DNA of 61,124 nucleotides from Oscillospiraceae bacterium (GCA_017829005.1 JAGAJF010000163.1:1-61124); one strand, 5' to 3'; positions 1 through 9,939 are shown, counted from the stretch's first letter. Numbers and translations: made by a program. The notes: generated by a model not told the origin, from the letters alone.

Positions 1-365
1 CAGCTGGTGTTATGGCTCAGCTGATGGCTAAGGAAGGCAACTTTGCTCTTCTCAGACTGCCCTCCGGCGAGCTTCGCAAGGTTCCTGTAACCTGCATGGC
101 TACCATCGGTCAGGTCGGCAACATCGACCACGAGAACGTTAACCTCGGTAAGGCAGGACGCACCCGTCACAAGGGCATCAGACCTACTGTAAGAGGTTCT
201 GTAATGAACCCCTGCGATCACCCCCACGGCGGTGGTGAAGGTAAGTCTCCCGTTGGCCGTCCCGGACCTGTTACCCCTTGGGGAAAGCCCGCTCTCGGAT
301 ACAAGACCAGAGCTACTCACAACCGTTCCGACAAGTTCATTGTCAAGAGAAGAAACGGCAAGTAA
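1..365 (+). CDS. rplB: 50S ribosomal protein L2, C-terminal part
   Basis: This is the C-terminal ~120 residues of L2, a primary 23S rRNA binding protein near the peptidyl transferase centre. The gene is open at the left edge, with its first complete codon at base 3. The conserved motifs [13 protein letters not shown] and [12 protein letters not shown] and the basic tail ending KRRNGK are all present, as in functional L2. It is followed by rpsS, as in the usual S10 operon order, but with a 135-base spacer that holds a hairpin. Confidence 0.97.
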   Translation, partial: AGVMAQLMAKEGNFALLRLPSGELRKVPVTCMATIGQVGNIDHENVNLGKAGRTRHKGIRPTVRGSVMNPCDHPHGGGEGKSPVGRPGPVTPWGKPALGYKTRATHNRSDKFIVKRRNGK

Positions 366-434
366 TTCACACCCGTTCCCAAGCACTTCAAAATATTTTA
401 TTATACTCATAGGATTCGTAAAGAGGAGATTGTT

Positions 435-458
435 GATTTTGTCCTCAGGGGCAAAATC
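435..458 (+). promoter_or_regulatory. Hairpin in the rplB-rpsS spacer
   Basis: A 10-bp stem with a TCAG tetraloop (arms 435-444 and 449-458, one G-U pair) lies between rplB and rpsS. No T-run follows it, so it is not a simple terminator. It may be a processing or stability element of the long transcript; that role is inferred. Confidence 0.45.
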
Positions 459-500
459 AGCATAATCTTGCCTCTAAAATCTGAGAGGGGAGGAAAACCA

Positions 501-782
501 ATGAGCAGAAGTATCAAGAAGGGACCTTACGTTCAGGAAGTCCTTTTAAAGAGAGTTATTGCTATGAACGAGGCAGGCGAAAAGAAGGTCCTCAAGACCT
601 GGAGCAGATCCTCTACTATTTTCCCTGATTTCGTAGGACACACATTTGCTGTTCATGACGGCAGAAAGCACGTTCCCGTTTATGTTACAGAGGATATGGT
701 AGGTCACAAGCTCGGTGAGTTCGCACCTACAAGAACATTCAAGGGCCACGCAGGCTCCAAGACATCCAACAACGGCAAGTAA
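501..782 (+). CDS. rpsS: 30S ribosomal protein S19
   Basis: S19 is a 93-aa protein of the 30S head that forms a pair with S13. It begins [11 protein letters not shown] and carries the family motif [16 protein letters not shown] near the C-terminus. The ATG at 501 is preferred over an in-frame ATG at 468 because GAGGGGAGG lies just upstream of 501 and family members begin at this point. It lies in the S10 operon between rplB and rplV. Confidence 0.97.
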   Translation: MSRSIKKGPYVQEVLLKRVIAMNEAGEKKVLKTWSRSSTIFPDFVGHTFAVHDGRKHVPVYVTEDMVGHKLGEFAPTRTFKGHAGSKTSNNGK

Positions 783-803
783 GGCAGAGAGGAGAAGATT
801 TTA

Positions 804-1139
804 ATGGAAGCAAGAGCACATCTTACTAATGCTCGCATAGCGCCCAGAAAGGTTCAGATCGTTCTCGACCTTATCAGAGGCAAGGACGTTGAGACCGCTA
901 TGGCGATCTTAAAGTATACACCTAAGTCTGCCTGTGAATACCTGGAGAAGCTTCTGAAGTCTGCGGTTGCAAACGCTGAGAACAATTTCGGTATGAATAA
1001 GGAGAACCTTATCGTTTCCGAGTGCTTCGTTTGCCCCGGACCTATCATGAAGCGCATCATGCCTCGTGCACAGGGCAGAGCTTTCCGCATCAACAAGAGA
1101 ACTTCCAACGTTACTCTCGTTGTAGCTGAAAAAGAATAA
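804..1139 (+). CDS. rplV: 50S ribosomal protein L22
   Basis: L22 is a 111-aa protein lining the peptide exit tunnel. Typical family features are the N-terminal [18 protein letters not shown] segment and the C-terminal tunnel hairpin around the [15 protein letters not shown] segment. It follows rpsS by 21 bases with a GAGGAG ribosome binding site and precedes rpsC, the standard S10 order. Nothing unusual is seen. Confidence 0.97.
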   Translation: MEARAHLTNARIAPRKVQIVLDLIRGKDVETAMAILKYTPKSACEYLEKLLKSAVANAENNFGMNKENLIVSECFVCPGPIMKRIMPRAQGRAFRINKRTSNVTLVVAEKE

Positions 1140-1159
1140 GTCGAAAGAGGAGGTAAATT

Positions 1160-1921
1160 ATGGGACAGAAAGTTAATCCCCACGGTCTGCGTGTAGGCGT
1201 TATCAAGGACTGGGATTCCCGTTGGTTTGCAAACAAGGCTGCTTTCGGCGATACACTTGTTGAGGACTACAACGTTCGTAATTTCATCAAGAAGAGCCTT
1301 AAGGACGCAGGCGTTCCTAAGGTTGAGATCGAAAGATTCGCAGGCAAGGTTAGAATTCACGTTTACTGCGCTAAGCCCGGTATTGTTATCGGACGCGGCG
1401 GTGAAAATATCGAGAAGCTCCGTCTCTCCGTTGAGAAGATGATGGGCAAGTCTGTTTACATCAACATCGTTGAGGTTAAGCAGCCCGATCTTGACTCTAC
1501 TCTCGTTGCTGAGAACATTGCTGCTCAGCTCGAAAACCGTGTTTCCTACAGACGTGCTATGAAGCAGGCTATAGGCCGTGCTATGAAGCTCGGTGCTAAG
1601 GGTATCAAGGTTAGAGTAGGCGGTCGTCTGGCAGGTGCCGAGATCGCAAGAAGCGAAACTTATCACGAGGGTACTATTCCCCTTCAGACCATCCGTGCTG
1701 ACATCGACTACGGCTTCGCTGAGGCTCACACAACCTACGGCCGTCTCGGTATCAAGGTTTGGATCTACAAGGGTGAGGTCCTCAAGGGTGAGGCTTCCGC
1801 TGCAAGAGTTAACAAGGCTCCTGCTGAAAAGCCCGAGAGAAAGCGCCGCAATAATGACGGCAGAAAGCGCGAGGGCGGCTACAGACCCCGTGCTAACAAG
1901 AACGAAGGAGGTAATGCATAA
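1160..1921 (+). CDS. rpsC: 30S ribosomal protein S3
   Basis: S3 (253 aa) sits at the mRNA entry site of the 30S subunit. The start [13 protein letters not shown], the KH-domain loop GRGG near residue 78 and the C-terminal domain are all visible. A basic, Lys/Arg-rich tail of ~35 residues makes it longer than many bacterial S3 proteins. Its TAA stop overlaps the rplP start by one base (TAATG), which implies translational coupling. Confidence 0.97.
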   Translation: MGQKVNPHGLRVGVIKDWDSRWFANKAAFGDTLVEDYNVRNFIKKSLKDAGVPKVEIERFAGKVRIHVYCAKPGIVIGRGGENIEKLRLSVEKMMGKSVYINIVEVKQPDLDSTLVAENIAAQLENRVSYRRAMKQAIGRAMKLGAKGIKVRVGGRLAGAEIARSETYHEGTIPLQTIRADIDYGFAEAHTTYGRLGIKVWIYKGEVLKGEASAARVNKAPAEKPERKRRNNDGRKREGGYRPRANKNEGGNA

Positions 1922-2343
1922 TGCTGCTTCCCAAGAGAGTTAAGTACAGAAGAGTTCAGAGAGGCAGAATGACCGGTAAGGCTCTCAGAGGAAACACCGT
2001 TTCCAATGGTCAGTTCGGTCTTCAGGCTCTTGAGCCTGCTTGGATCACTTCCAATCAGATCGAGGCTGCCCGTATCGCTATGACACGTTACATCAAGCGT
2101 GGCGGTCAGGTTTGGATCAAGATATTCCCCGACAAGCCCATCACTGAGAAGCCCGCTGAAACTCGAATGGGTTCAGGTAAGGGTTCTCCCGAATACTGGG
2201 TGGCTGTTGTTAAGCCCGGCAGAGTTCTCTTTGAGATCGCCGGCGTTCCCGAGGAGACTGCAAGAGAGGCTATGCGTCTCGCTATGCACAAGCTCCCCAT
2301 CAAGTGCAAGTTTATAACTAAGGAAGAGGAGGCGAGCAAGTAA
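1921..2343 (+). CDS. rplP: 50S ribosomal protein L16
   Basis: L16 (140 aa) binds 23S rRNA near the A site. It begins [19 protein letters not shown] and carries the conserved MGSGKG segment near residue 82. The start overlaps the rpsC stop and its own stop overlaps the rpmC start in the same TAATG manner, so rpsC, rplP and rpmC are probably translated in a coupled chain. Confidence 0.97.
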   Translation: MLLPKRVKYRRVQRGRMTGKALRGNTVSNGQFGLQALEPAWITSNQIEAARIAMTRYIKRGGQVWIKIFPDKPITEKPAETRMGSGKGSPEYWVAVVKPGRVLFEIAGVPEETAREAMRLAMHKLPIKCKFITKEEEASK

Positions 2344-2537
2344 TGAAGGCTTCGGAAATCAGAGATATGACCGCTCAGGAGCTGGAGAACAAGCTCGTTG
2401 ATCTCAAGAAAGAGCTTTTCGCTCTCCGCTTCCAGCACACTGTTAATCAGCTTGATAATCCTGCACGTTTAAAGGCTGTCAAGAAGGACATTGCCCGCAT
2501 CAAGACCATTCAGCGCGAGCAGTCCAATGCTAAGTAA
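2343..2537 (+). CDS. rpmC: 50S ribosomal protein L29
   Basis: L29 is a 64-aa, mostly helical protein at the tunnel exit, where it helps dock SRP and trigger factor. The sequence has the family pattern MKASEIRDM, then [12 protein letters not shown], then the KDIARIKTI helix. It is coupled to rplP by a TAATG overlap and followed by rpsQ after 14 bases. Confidence 0.96.
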   Translation: MKASEIRDMTAQELENKLVDLKKELFALRFQHTVNQLDNPARLKAVKKDIARIKTIQREQSNAK

Positions 2538-2551
2538 GGGAGGACATTATA

Positions 2552-2809
2552 ATGGCTGAAAGAAATCTTAGAAAAACAAGAGTCGGCAAGGTAGTTTCCA
2601 ACAAGATGGACAAGACTATCGTTGTTGCAATTCAGGATAATGTAAAGCACCCCCTTTACAAGAAGATCATCAAGAGAACCATCAAGCTCAAGGCTCACGA
2701 TGAGCAGAACATCTGCAACATCGGCGACAGAGTTGAGATCATGGAAACTCGTCCTCTTTCCAAGGACAAGAGATGGAGACTTGTTGAGGTTATCGAGAAG
2801 GCTAAGTAA
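2552..2809 (+). CDS. rpsQ: 30S ribosomal protein S17
   Basis: S17 (85 aa) is an OB-fold 16S rRNA binding protein. The motifs [20 protein letters not shown] and [14 protein letters not shown] are typical. It is the last gene before a 244-base spacer holding a strong promoter, so it marks the end of the S10-like part of the cluster. Confidence 0.97.
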   Translation: MAERNLRKTRVGKVVSNKMDKTIVVAIQDNVKHPLYKKIIKRTIKLKAHDEQNICNIGDRVEIMETRPLSKDKRWRLVEVIEKAK

Positions 2810-2868
2810 TTGGTTCTTTGAGATAGTAGCTTTCACCGGAATTTTTTTGGGAAATTTCTAAAAAGGTA

Positions 2869-2897
2869 TTGACAAATGGATTTCGGTGTGGTATAAT
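2869..2897 (+). promoter_or_regulatory. Strong sigma-70/SigA promoter upstream of rplN
   Basis: The -35 box TTGACA (2869-2874) and -10 box TATAAT (2892-2897) both match consensus exactly. They are 17 bases apart, with TG at 2889-2890 giving an extended -10. The promoter would restart transcription of the spc genes inside the ribosomal cluster, giving a leader of ~150 bases. Confidence 0.85.
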
Positions 2898-2903
2898 GTT
2901 CAA

Positions 2904-3046
2904 TGTTGCTGATGTTTGGGCAAAAATGATAGTTTTGCGATACACACGGCAGCGTTGAGACTATAATATCAATTCAATTGTGATTTCCGGTATCAGGCAG
3001 GTGTATTCCTGCCTAATGCCGTATTTCGCTGTTAAGGAAGGAGTTA
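2904..3046 (+). promoter_or_regulatory. Structured 5' leader before rplN
   Basis: The leader between the promoter and rplN can fold. Arms 2989-3001 and 3008-3020 form a 13-bp hairpin with one wobble and one mismatch around a TGTATT loop. An outer helix pairs CAGCG (2950-2954) with CGCTG (3027-3031), only a few bases before the ribosome binding site at ~3034-3043. This placement would suit ribosomal-protein autoregulation, but no known ligand motif was recognised. Confidence 0.5.
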
Positions 3047-3053
3047 ATGCGCT

Positions 3054-3422
3054 GTGATACAGATGCAGACTTATTTAAAGGTCGCTGATAACACAGGTGC
3101 CAAGGAGCTTATGTGCATCAGAGTTCTCGGCGGTACACGCAGAAGATATGCTAATATCGGCGATGTAGTCGTTGCTTCCGTTAAAAAAGCAACACCAGGC
3201 GGCGTTGTTAAGAAGGGCGACGTTGTTAAGGCAGTTATCGTTCGTTCCGCTAAGGGTCTCCGCAGAGAGGATGGTACTTACATCCGTTTTGATGAGAACG
3301 CAGCAGTTATCATCAAGGAGGACAAGAACCCCAGAGGAACACGTATTTTTGGACCTGTTGCAAGAGAGCTTCGTGACAAGGATTATATGAAGATCCTTTC
3401 CCTCGCTCCCGAGGTTCTTTAA
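3054..3422 (+). CDS. rplN: 50S ribosomal protein L14
   Basis: L14 (122 aa) contacts 23S rRNA and bridges to the 30S subunit. It begins [22 protein letters not shown], as in the family, from a GTG codon at 3054 with AAGGAAGGAG ten bases upstream. The later motifs [16 protein letters not shown] and [10 protein letters not shown] are intact. It is the first gene behind the internal promoter, so it leads the spc half of the cluster. Confidence 0.97.
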   Translation: MIQMQTYLKVADNTGAKELMCIRVLGGTRRRYANIGDVVVASVKKATPGGVVKKGDVVKAVIVRSAKGLRREDGTYIRFDENAAVIIKEDKNPRGTRIFGPVARELRDKDYMKILSLAPEVL

Positions 3423-3437
3423 TGGAGGTGCCGCAAG

Positions 3438-3764
3438 ATGAATAAGAAGTTACACGTTAAAACAGGCGACACTGTTGTTGTTCTTTCCGGTAAGGATAAA
3501 GGCAAGAAGGGCAAGGTGCTCGAGGTTTCCCCCAAGGAGCAGAAGGTCATCGTTGAGGGTCTCAACATCGTTACCAAGCACGTTAAGCCCCGTCAGATGG
3601 GTCAGCAGGGCGGCATCGTTAAGTGCGAGGCTCCCCTTTATGCCTGCAAGGTTATGGCTGTTTGCCCCCACTGCGGCAAGCCCACAAGACTCGGTCACAA
3701 GATCGAGGCTGACGGCACTAAGTCCAGAGTCTGCAAGCACGCAGACTGCGGCAAAGCATACTAA
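3438..3764 (+). CDS. rplX: 50S ribosomal protein L24
   Basis: L24 (108 aa) initiates 50S assembly. The KOW motif is at residues ~7-35 ([19 protein letters not shown]), followed by [11 protein letters not shown]. The C-terminal half has the pattern CPHC ... C-(4)-C, a likely zinc ribbon of the kind present in some bacterial L24 proteins. It lies between rplN and rplE with short spacers. Confidence 0.97.
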   Translation: MNKKLHVKTGDTVVVLSGKDKGKKGKVLEVSPKEQKVIVEGLNIVTKHVKPRQMGQQGGIVKCEAPLYACKVMAVCPHCGKPTRLGHKIEADGTKSRVCKHADCGKAY

Positions 3765-3782
3765 TGAAAGGAGTTACCTAAA

Positions 3783-4325
3783 ATGGCAGCAAATCTTAAG
3801 GAATTATATGTCAGCACAGTAGCTCCCTCACTTATGAAGAAGTTCAGCTACAAGAGCGTTATGCAGATCCCCAAGATCGACAAGGTCGTTATCAATGTCG
3901 GCGCAGGCGAGGCTAAGGACAACTCCAAGGTCATCGATGCTATCATGAACGATCTCGCACTTATCACCGGTCAGAAGCCCGTTGTATGCCGTGCTAAGAA
4001 GTCGGTCGCAAACTTCAAGATCCGTGAGGGCATGCCTATCGGCGTTAAGGTTACTCTCAGAGGCGAGAAGATGTACGAGTTCCTCGACAGACTCTTCAAT
4101 GTTGCATTCCCCCGTGTTCGTGACTTCAGAGGAATCAACGGAAACTCCTTCGACGGCAGAGGCAATTACTCCACCGGTATCAAGGAGCAGCTCATCTTCC
4201 CCGAGATCGAGTACGATAAAATTGATAAGGTTCGCGGTATGGATATCAACATCATCACTACCGCTAACACCGACGAAGAAGCAAAAGAGCTGCTCGAGCT
4301 TATGGGCGCTCCCTTTGCTAAGTAA
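3783..4325 (+). CDS. rplE: 50S ribosomal protein L5
   Basis: L5 (180 aa) binds 5S rRNA and forms the central protuberance. Recognisable motifs are [37 protein letters not shown] and the C-terminal [17 protein letters not shown]. The ATG at 3783 follows an AAAGGAG site. Length and order are normal for the spc operon. Confidence 0.97.
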   Translation: MAANLKELYVSTVAPSLMKKFSYKSVMQIPKIDKVVINVGAGEAKDNSKVIDAIMNDLALITGQKPVVCRAKKSVANFKIREGMPIGVKVTLRGEKMYEFLDRLFNVAFPRVRDFRGINGNSFDGRGNYSTGIKEQLIFPEIEYDKIDKVRGMDINIITTANTDEEAKELLELMGAPFAK

Positions 4326-4342
4326 TTGGGAGGTTTAATTAA

Positions 4343-4528
4343 ATGGCTAAAACTTCAATGAAGATCAAGCAGCAGAGAACTCCTAAGTACTCTACCAGAG
4401 CTTACAACAGATGCAAGATCTGCGGACGTCCCCACGCTTATCTCAGAAAGTTCGGCATTTGCCGTATCTGCTTCAGAGAGCTTGCTCACAAGGGTCAGAT
4501 CCCCGGAGTCAAGAAGGCAAGCTGGTAA
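4343..4528 (+). CDS. rpsN: 30S ribosomal protein S14, zinc type
   Basis: This is the short (61 aa) type Z form of S14. Two CxxC pairs (CKIC and CRIC) would hold a zinc ion. It joins S3 and S10 in the 30S head. Many Firmicutes carry a second, zinc-free rpsN elsewhere under zinc control; none is seen in this window. Confidence 0.97.
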   Translation: MAKTSMKIKQQRTPKYSTRAYNRCKICGRPHAYLRKFGICRICFRELAHKGQIPGVKKASW

Positions 4529-4573
4529 TCTCCGCTTCGCTTATTACGCTAAATTTATCAAGGAGGTTATGGT

Positions 4574-4972
4574 ATGCAAATTACCGATTCAATTGCTGAT
4601 ATCCTTACAAGAATCCGTAACGCCAACACCGCTAAGCACGCTACTGTTGACGTGCCCGCTTCCAACATGAAGAAGTCTATCGCTCAGATTCTTGTTGATG
4701 AAGGTTATATCAAGAGCTATCAGATAATCGACGACGGCAAGCAGGGTGTTATCAGAATTACCCTCAAGTACGGCGAAAATAAATCTCAGGTCATCACCGG
4801 TCTGCGCAGAGTTTCCAAGCCCGGCCTTCGCATTTACTCCAGCTGTGAGGATATGCCCAAGGTCATGAAGGGCCTCGGTATTGCCATTGTGTCTACTTCC
4901 AAGGGAGTTATGACTGACAAGAAGGCAAGAGAGCTCAATGTCGGCGGCGAAGTCCTTGCATTTGTATGGTAA
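4574..4972 (+). CDS. rpsH: 30S ribosomal protein S8
   Basis: S8 (132 aa) binds helix 21 of 16S rRNA and organises the 30S platform. It begins [18 protein letters not shown], and the C-terminal region has [20 protein letters not shown], both diagnostic. In enterobacteria S8 represses the spc operon by binding its mRNA; whether it does so here cannot be read from sequence alone. Confidence 0.97.
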   Translation: MQITDSIADILTRIRNANTAKHATVDVPASNMKKSIAQILVDEGYIKSYQIIDDGKQGVIRITLKYGENKSQVITGLRRVSKPGLRIYSSCEDMPKVMKGLGIAIVSTSKGVMTDKKARELNVGGEVLAFVW

Positions 4973-4987
4973 GGAGGAACTAAAGCT

Positions 4988-5533
4988 ATGTCAAGAATAG
5001 GCAGAAAGCCCATTGCTGTTCCCGCAGGCGTTGATGTTAAGATCGACGGTACTACCGTTACTGTTAAGGGTCCCAAGGGCACACTCACAAAGTCCTTCCA
5101 CAAGGATATGATAATCAAGCAGGAAGGCAATGAACTCATCGTTGAGCGTCCTTCCGAGGATAAGCTCCACAAGTCCCTCCACGGACTTACAAGAACCCTC
5201 GTTTCCAATATGGTTGAGGGCGTTACAACAGGCTTCTCCAAGTCTCTCGACATCGAGGGTATCGGTTACAGAGCTCAGAAGCAGGGCAAGAACCTGGTTA
5301 TGAACCTGGGTTACTCCCATCAGGTCATCGTTCCCGAGATCGACGGCATCACTATCGACGTTCCCGCTGCTACTAAGATAATCGTTAACGGTATCGACAA
5401 GCAGGTGGTTGGTCAGTTCGCTGCTGAGATCCGCGAGAAGAGACCTCCCGAGCCTTATAAGGGCAAGGGTATCCGCTACACCGGCGAGCATATCATCCGC
5501 AAGGAAGGTAAGGCAGGTAAGGGCAAGAAGTAA
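4988..5533 (+). CDS. rplF: 50S ribosomal protein L6
   Basis: L6 (181 aa) lies near the GTPase-associated centre of the 50S subunit. It starts [15 protein letters not shown], has two repeated beta domains, and ends with the family motif [16 protein letters not shown]. It is 15 bases behind rpsH and 89 bases before rplR. Confidence 0.97.
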   Translation: MSRIGRKPIAVPAGVDVKIDGTTVTVKGPKGTLTKSFHKDMIIKQEGNELIVERPSEDKLHKSLHGLTRTLVSNMVEGVTTGFSKSLDIEGIGYRAQKQGKNLVMNLGYSHQVIVPEIDGITIDVPAATKIIVNGIDKQVVGQFAAEIREKRPPEPYKGKGIRYTGEHIIRKEGKAGKGKK

Positions 5534-5622
5534 TTCTTTCCTACGGGTTTTTCATTCAATACGAAAGAGAATGGGACAGTATCGCACTACTATTCTCCAG
5601 TTTGAAAAGGAGTTGAATTTAA

Positions 5623-5982
5623 ATGGTTAAGCAGATGAACAGAAAGGCTGCAAGAGCTAAGAGACAGGCAAGAGTTCGTTATAAGATCAGCGGTACCGCT
5701 GCTTGCCCCAGACTCAATGTTTTCCGCAGCGCTAAGCATATCTACGCTCAGCTTATCGACGATGTTGCAGGTGTAACTCTCGCAAGCGCTTCCTCTATGG
5801 ACAAGGGCTTCGAGGGCAACGGCGGCAACCAGGACGGCGCTTTCAAGGTTGGCGAGGCTATCGCTGCTGCTGCTAAGGAAAAGGGTATCACCGATGTTGT
5901 TTTCGACAGAGCAGGTTACCTTTATCACGGCAGAGTTGCTAAGCTTGCTGACGGCGCAAGACAGGGCGGTCTTAACTTCTGA
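5623..5982 (+). CDS. rplR: 50S ribosomal protein L18
   Basis: L18 (119 aa) is one of the three 5S rRNA binding proteins. The family pattern [25 protein letters not shown] and the C-terminal [14 protein letters not shown] segment are present. It is followed by rpsE in the usual order. Nothing unusual is seen. Confidence 0.97.
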   Translation: MVKQMNRKAARAKRQARVRYKISGTAACPRLNVFRSAKHIYAQLIDDVAGVTLASASSMDKGFEGNGGNQDGAFKVGEAIAAAAKEKGITDVVFDRAGYLYHGRVAKLADGARQGGLNF

Positions 5983-6022
5983 TTTTTAATGATCGGATAC
6001 ACTTTTAAAGGAGGTTATACTT

Positions 6023-6523
6023 TTGGCTAAGATAGACGCTACAAACCTTGAGCTTACCGAAAAGGTCGTTGCTATCAACAGAGTTTCCAAGACTGTTAAG
6101 GGCGGCCGTATCTTCAAGTTTGCTGCTCTCGTTGTTGTCGGCGACGGCAACGGCACTGTTGGCTTCGGTATCGGCAAGTCAGGCGAAGTTCCCGACGCTA
6201 TCCGCAAGGGTATCGAGGACGCTAAGAAGAATTTAACTAAAATCGCACTCAGAGGTTCAACAATCCCTCACGAGGTTATCGGTGAATTCGGCGCAGGCCG
6301 CGTTCTTATGAAGCCCGCTGCTCCCGGTACCGGCGTTATCGCAGGCGGTCCCGTTCGTGCAGTTATCGAGGTTGCAGGAATCAAGGACATCAGAACTAAG
6401 TCCCTTCGTTCCAACAATGCCTGCAACGTTGTAAGAGCTACCCTTCAGGGTCTCACAAGCCTTCGCAGCGCTAAGGAAGTTGCTGCTGTAAGAGGCAAGT
6501 CCGTTAAGGAAATTTTAGGCTAA
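6023..6523 (+). CDS. rpsE: 30S ribosomal protein S5
   Basis: S5 (166 aa) controls decoding accuracy together with S4. The dsRNA-binding-like N-terminal domain ([19 protein letters not shown]) and the C-terminal domain ([20 protein letters not shown]) are intact. Translation begins at a TTG codon (6023) behind AAAGGAGG. The start is set by the family N-terminus, since no ATG is available there. Confidence 0.97.
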   Translation: MAKIDATNLELTEKVVAINRVSKTVKGGRIFKFAALVVVGDGNGTVGFGIGKSGEVPDAIRKGIEDAKKNLTKIALRGSTIPHEVIGEFGAGRVLMKPAAPGTGVIAGGPVRAVIEVAGIKDIRTKSLRSNNACNVVRATLQGLTSLRSAKEVAAVRGKSVKEILG

Positions 6524-6537
6524 GGAGGATGACTGAA

Positions 6538-6711
6538 ATGGTTACTATTAAGCTTGTAAAAAGTCTTAACAGCTGCAAAAAAGACCAGATCGCTACTGCT
6601 CATTCTCTCGGTCTTAGAAAAATCGGCGACACTACTACTCAGCAGGATAACGCTGCTGTTCAGGGTAAGATCAGAAAGATTGCCCACCTCATAAATGTAA
6701 CTAACGCTTAA
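6538..6711 (+). CDS. rpmD: 50S ribosomal protein L30
   Basis: L30 is a 57-aa protein with the motif [18 protein letters not shown], characteristic of the family. The ATG at 6538 is chosen over an in-frame ATG at 6529 because the AAGGAGG ribosome binding site runs into the earlier codon. It lies between rpsE and rplO as expected. Confidence 0.96.
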   Translation: MVTIKLVKSLNSCKKDQIATAHSLGLRKIGDTTTQQDNAAVQGKIRKIAHLINVTNA

Positions 6712-6733
6712 ATTGCAGGGAGGTGCGATTAGT

Positions 6734-7174
6734 ATGAAGTTATTTGAACTTTCTCCCGCCGCTGGCTCCGTTAAGGACGTCAAGAGAGTCGGCAGAGGCC
6801 ATGGCTCAGGCAACGGCAAGACTGCCGGCAAGGGTCACAAGGGTCAGAATGCACGTTCCGGCGGAGGCGTAAGACCAGGCTTTGAAGGCGGTCAGATGCC
6901 TATGACAAGAAGAATCCCCAAGAGAGGATTCAACAACATTTTCGCTGTAAAATATTCTACCGTTAATGTTTCCGACCTCGACAAGTTTGTTGACGGTACT
7001 GTTGTTGACGCTGAGCTCCTCGCAGCAAGCGGTCTCATCAAGAAAACTACCAACGGTGTTAAGATCCTCGGCAACGGCGAGCTTTCCAAGAACCTTACTG
7101 TTAAGGCTCAGGCATTCTCCGCTTCCGCTAAGGAAAAAATCGAGAAAGCAGGCGGGAAGGCTGAGGTGATGTAA
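6734..7174 (+). CDS. rplO: 50S ribosomal protein L15
   Basis: L15 (146 aa) is a late-assembly 50S protein. The Gly/Arg/Lys-rich N-terminal extension ([20 protein letters not shown]) is typical. The ATG at 6734, behind AGGGAGGTG, fits family N-termini (MKLFELSP). Its stop lies immediately before the secY start, so the two genes are probably translationally coupled. Confidence 0.97.
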   Translation: MKLFELSPAAGSVKDVKRVGRGHGSGNGKTAGKGHKGQNARSGGGVRPGFEGGQMPMTRRIPKRGFNNIFAVKYSTVNVSDLDKFVDGTVVDAELLAASGLIKKTTNGVKILGNGELSKNLTVKAQAFSASAKEKIEKAGGKAEVM

Positions 7175-7175
7175 T

Positions 7176-8480
7176 GTGGTTGAGACCTTGCGCAATGCTT
7201 GGAAAACACCTGAGCTGAGAAAAAAGCTCTTATACACATTACTCATTATCGTTATTTTCCGTCTCGGATGCGCAGTTCCCGTTCCCTTCCTTATCCCTTC
7301 CGCTCTGGCGGGTATGGTTCAGGACGGCAACATCTTCGGCTACCTTGATATGCTGTCGGGTGGTGCCCTTTCTAAGGGAACTGTTTTTGCGCTTTCCATT
7401 CAGCCTTACATCAACGCTTCGATCATCGTTCAGCTCCTGACATATGCGCTGCCTCCTCTGGAGTCTCTCCAGAAAGAGGGCGAGGAGGGCAGGAAAAAGC
7501 TACAGAAGATCACAAGCTTCGTTGCTCTTGCCATCTCGCTGGTTATGTCCTATGCGTATTACCTCACTATGAGAAGTCAGGGCGCTGTTCAGTATACTTC
7601 GGGCTTTGAGGGCGTTTTCGCTGCTATAGTTATTATAGCGGTATTTACTGCAGGTTCAAACCTTATCGTTTTCCTGGGTAACCTGGTCAACGAAAACGGT
7701 ATCGGAAACGGTATCTCCATTATCCTTTTCGCAGGTATCGTGGCAAGATTCCCCACCGATATTATTGATATGTTCAAGGTCGCTATGACCGACAAGCAGA
7801 AGTATCTCGGACTTGCTTTCCTTGTACTCATCATTTACGTTCTTATGATCGCGTTCATCGTTGTGATGAACAATGCGGAAAGACGTATCCCCATTCAGTA
7901 TGCCAAGCGTGTTGTGGGCAGAAAACAGTACGGCGGTCAGAATACTCACATTCCCGTCAAGATCGCTATGAGCGGCGTTATGCCTATCATTTTTGCGATG
8001 GCATTTATGTCCATTCCTCAGACCCTTGAAATGTTCATTAAGAGACCTGCTAATCCTGAGGGCTTCTGGCAGAATTTCTATGTAGGATTTCTGAATTTCT
8101 TCAATTTCAACGGTATCTGGTATGCTATAATTTACTTCGTTCTTATTATTGCATTCAACTATTTCTACGTTTCAATGCAGTATAATCCCATAGAGATCGC
8201 TAACAACCTCCGTCAGAACAACGGCGGTATCCCCGGTATCAGACCCGGTAAGCCTACAAGCGATTTCATTCAGAGGGTGCTTTCAAAGATCACTCTCATC
8301 GGCGCTGTGTGCCTCGGTATCATTGCTATTTTCCCCATTCTGTTCCATATGGCAGTTCCTGCTATGAACATTTCCATGGGCGGTACCTCGATACTGATCA
8401 TCGTAAGCGTCGCTCTCGAGACAGTCAGAACTCTCGAATCCCAGATGATGATGCGTCACCACAAGGGCTTCCTTGAGTAA
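7176..8480 (+). CDS. secY: Protein translocase subunit SecY
   Basis: SecY (434 aa) is the channel of the general secretion pathway. Ten transmembrane helices can be traced. The plug and cytoplasmic loops include GGALSKGTVFALSIQPYIN and VVGRKQYGGQNTHIP, both family signatures. The start is GTG at 7176, one base after the rplO stop, with a GAGGTGAT site inside the end of rplO. Cells with SecY depend on the ribosomal operon for its supply, which explains the gene's location here. Confidence 0.97.
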   Translation: MVETLRNAWKTPELRKKLLYTLLIIVIFRLGCAVPVPFLIPSALAGMVQDGNIFGYLDMLSGGALSKGTVFALSIQPYINASIIVQLLTYALPPLESLQKEGEEGRKKLQKITSFVALAISLVMSYAYYLTMRSQGAVQYTSGFEGVFAAIVIIAVFTAGSNLIVFLGNLVNENGIGNGISIILFAGIVARFPTDIIDMFKVAMTDKQKYLGLAFLVLIIYVLMIAFIVVMNNAERRIPIQYAKRVVGRKQYGGQNTHIPVKIAMSGVMPIIFAMAFMSIPQTLEMFIKRPANPEGFWQNFYVGFLNFFNFNGIWYAIIYFVLIIAFNYFYVSMQYNPIEIANNLRQNNGGIPGIRPGKPTSDFIQRVLSKITLIGAVCLGIIAIFPILFHMAVPAMNISMGGTSILIIVSVALETVRTLESQMMMRHHKGFLE

Positions 8481-8513
8481 TATGAACCGATAATCAAGAA
8501 AGGCGGAATTGTA

Positions 8514-9146
8514 ATGAATCTTATTCTTCTCGGCGCTCCCGGCGCAGGCAAGGGTACTCAGGCAGAAGTTATCAGCAATACCCTCAACATTCCCCAGATC
8601 TCTACCGGAAACATTCTCAGAGCTGCCGTTAAAAACGGTACAGAGTGCGGTCTTAAGGCTAAGAGCTTTATGGACGCAGGCGCTCTCGTTCCCGATGAGG
8701 TAGTTATCGGTATCCTCAAGGACAGGATCGCTGAGGATGACTGCAAAAACGGTTTCATTCTCGACGGTTTCCCCAGAACTGTTCCCCAGGCTGAGGCTCT
8801 CGAGGCTATGGGCGTTCAGATCGACAAGGTTATCGAAATTTCCGTTCCCGATGAGGATATCAAGGCTCGTCTGGGCGGAAGAAGAGTTTGTGAATCCTGC
8901 GGTGCTACCTACCACATCGAATTTAACCCTCCCAAGGTTGAGGGCAAGTGCGATAAGTGCGGCGGCAACGCTGTTCAGCGTAAGGACGACGCTCCCGAAA
9001 CTGTTATTGACAGACTCAAGACTTATCACGAAGCAACCGCTCCTCTCGTTGATTTTTACAAGGGAAAGGGCAAGCTCACTACCGTTTACGGTCAGAGCGA
9101 GGTCTCCGCGACTTCCAAGCTTGTTCTTGAAGCGGTCAATGCCTGA
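8514..9146 (+). CDS. adk: Adenylate kinase
   Basis: Adenylate kinase (210 aa) interconverts ATP + AMP and 2 ADP. The P-loop GAPGAGKGT is at residues 7-15 and the FPRT motif at ~86-89. The long LID carries four cysteines (about C126, C129, C146, C149), so this is the zinc-binding Gram-positive type. It follows secY by 33 bases in the usual Firmicute order secY-adk-map. Confidence 0.97.
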   Translation: MNLILLGAPGAGKGTQAEVISNTLNIPQISTGNILRAAVKNGTECGLKAKSFMDAGALVPDEVVIGILKDRIAEDDCKNGFILDGFPRTVPQAEALEAMGVQIDKVIEISVPDEDIKARLGGRRVCESCGATYHIEFNPPKVEGKCDKCGGNAVQRKDDAPETVIDRLKTYHEATAPLVDFYKGKGKLTTVYGQSEVSATSKLVLEAVNA

Positions 9147-9167
9147 ATTTTTTAAAGAAGGCGCAAA

Positions 9168-9926
9168 ATGATCAACGTTAAATCTAAATCCGAATTGGAA
9201 AAGATGCGTTTAGCCGGAAAAATTTCGGCTAACGCTCTCCACTACGGTGGACAGTCCATCCGTGTGGGTATGTCGACCTACGAGCTTGACAAGATCATTC
9301 ACGATTATATCGTTAAAAACGGCGCTAAGCCCAATTTCCTGGGCTACGGGGGATTTCCCGGCTCCGCCTGCATTTCGATTAACAACAAGGTGATCCACGG
9401 TATCCCCTCCAAGCATGAATTCATTCAGGACGGCGATATCGTAAGCATCGACACAGGTGCTTGCATTGACGGCTTCAACGGCGATAATGCTTATACGTTT
9501 GCTGTCGGTAATGTTTCTGAGGAAGCAAGACAGCTTCTCCGTGTTACTGAGGAGTCCCTTTACAAGGCGATAGATCAGGCGGTCGTGGGCAATCGCATAG
9601 GCGATATCTCCCACGCTGTGGAGGAGCACGTCACTTCTTATGGATACGGCGTTGTCAAACAGTATGTCGGTCACGGAGTTGGAGCTTCTCTCCACGAATC
9701 TCCCGAGATACCGAACTTCGGCAAGCCCGGAAGAGGTCCGAGACTGGTTGCAGGTATGACACTCGCCATCGAGCCTATGATCAATGCGGTAGGTGAGGAG
9801 GTAAAAGTCCTTCCCGACGGCTGGACCGTATTGACTAAATCAGGTTCACTCTCTGCTCACTTTGAGCATACAGTCGCCATCACGTCCGATGGTCCCGTAA
9901 TTCTTACGAAACCAACTATTATTTAA
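9168..9926 (+). CDS. map: Methionine aminopeptidase, type I
   Basis: This 252-aa enzyme removes the initiator methionine from nascent proteins. All five metal ligands can be placed: D95, D106, H169, E202 and E233. The short N-terminus marks type Ia. It lies 21 bases after adk and is followed by the KOW gene and infA, as in Bacillus. Confidence 0.97.
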   Translation: MINVKSKSELEKMRLAGKISANALHYGGQSIRVGMSTYELDKIIHDYIVKNGAKPNFLGYGGFPGSACISINNKVIHGIPSKHEFIQDGDIVSIDTGACIDGFNGDNAYTFAVGNVSEEARQLLRVTEESLYKAIDQAVVGNRIGDISHAVEEHVTSYGYGVVKQYVGHGVGASLHESPEIPNFGKPGRGPRLVAGMTLAIEPMINAVGEEVKVLPDGWTVLTKSGSLSAHFEHTVAITSDGPVILTKPTII

Positions 9927-9939
9927 GGGGGACGCTGAT

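Noticed and set aside
854..1729. A 291-aa minus-strand frame opposite rplV and rpsC
   Set aside because: Antisense to two ribosomal protein genes, with no supporting signals.
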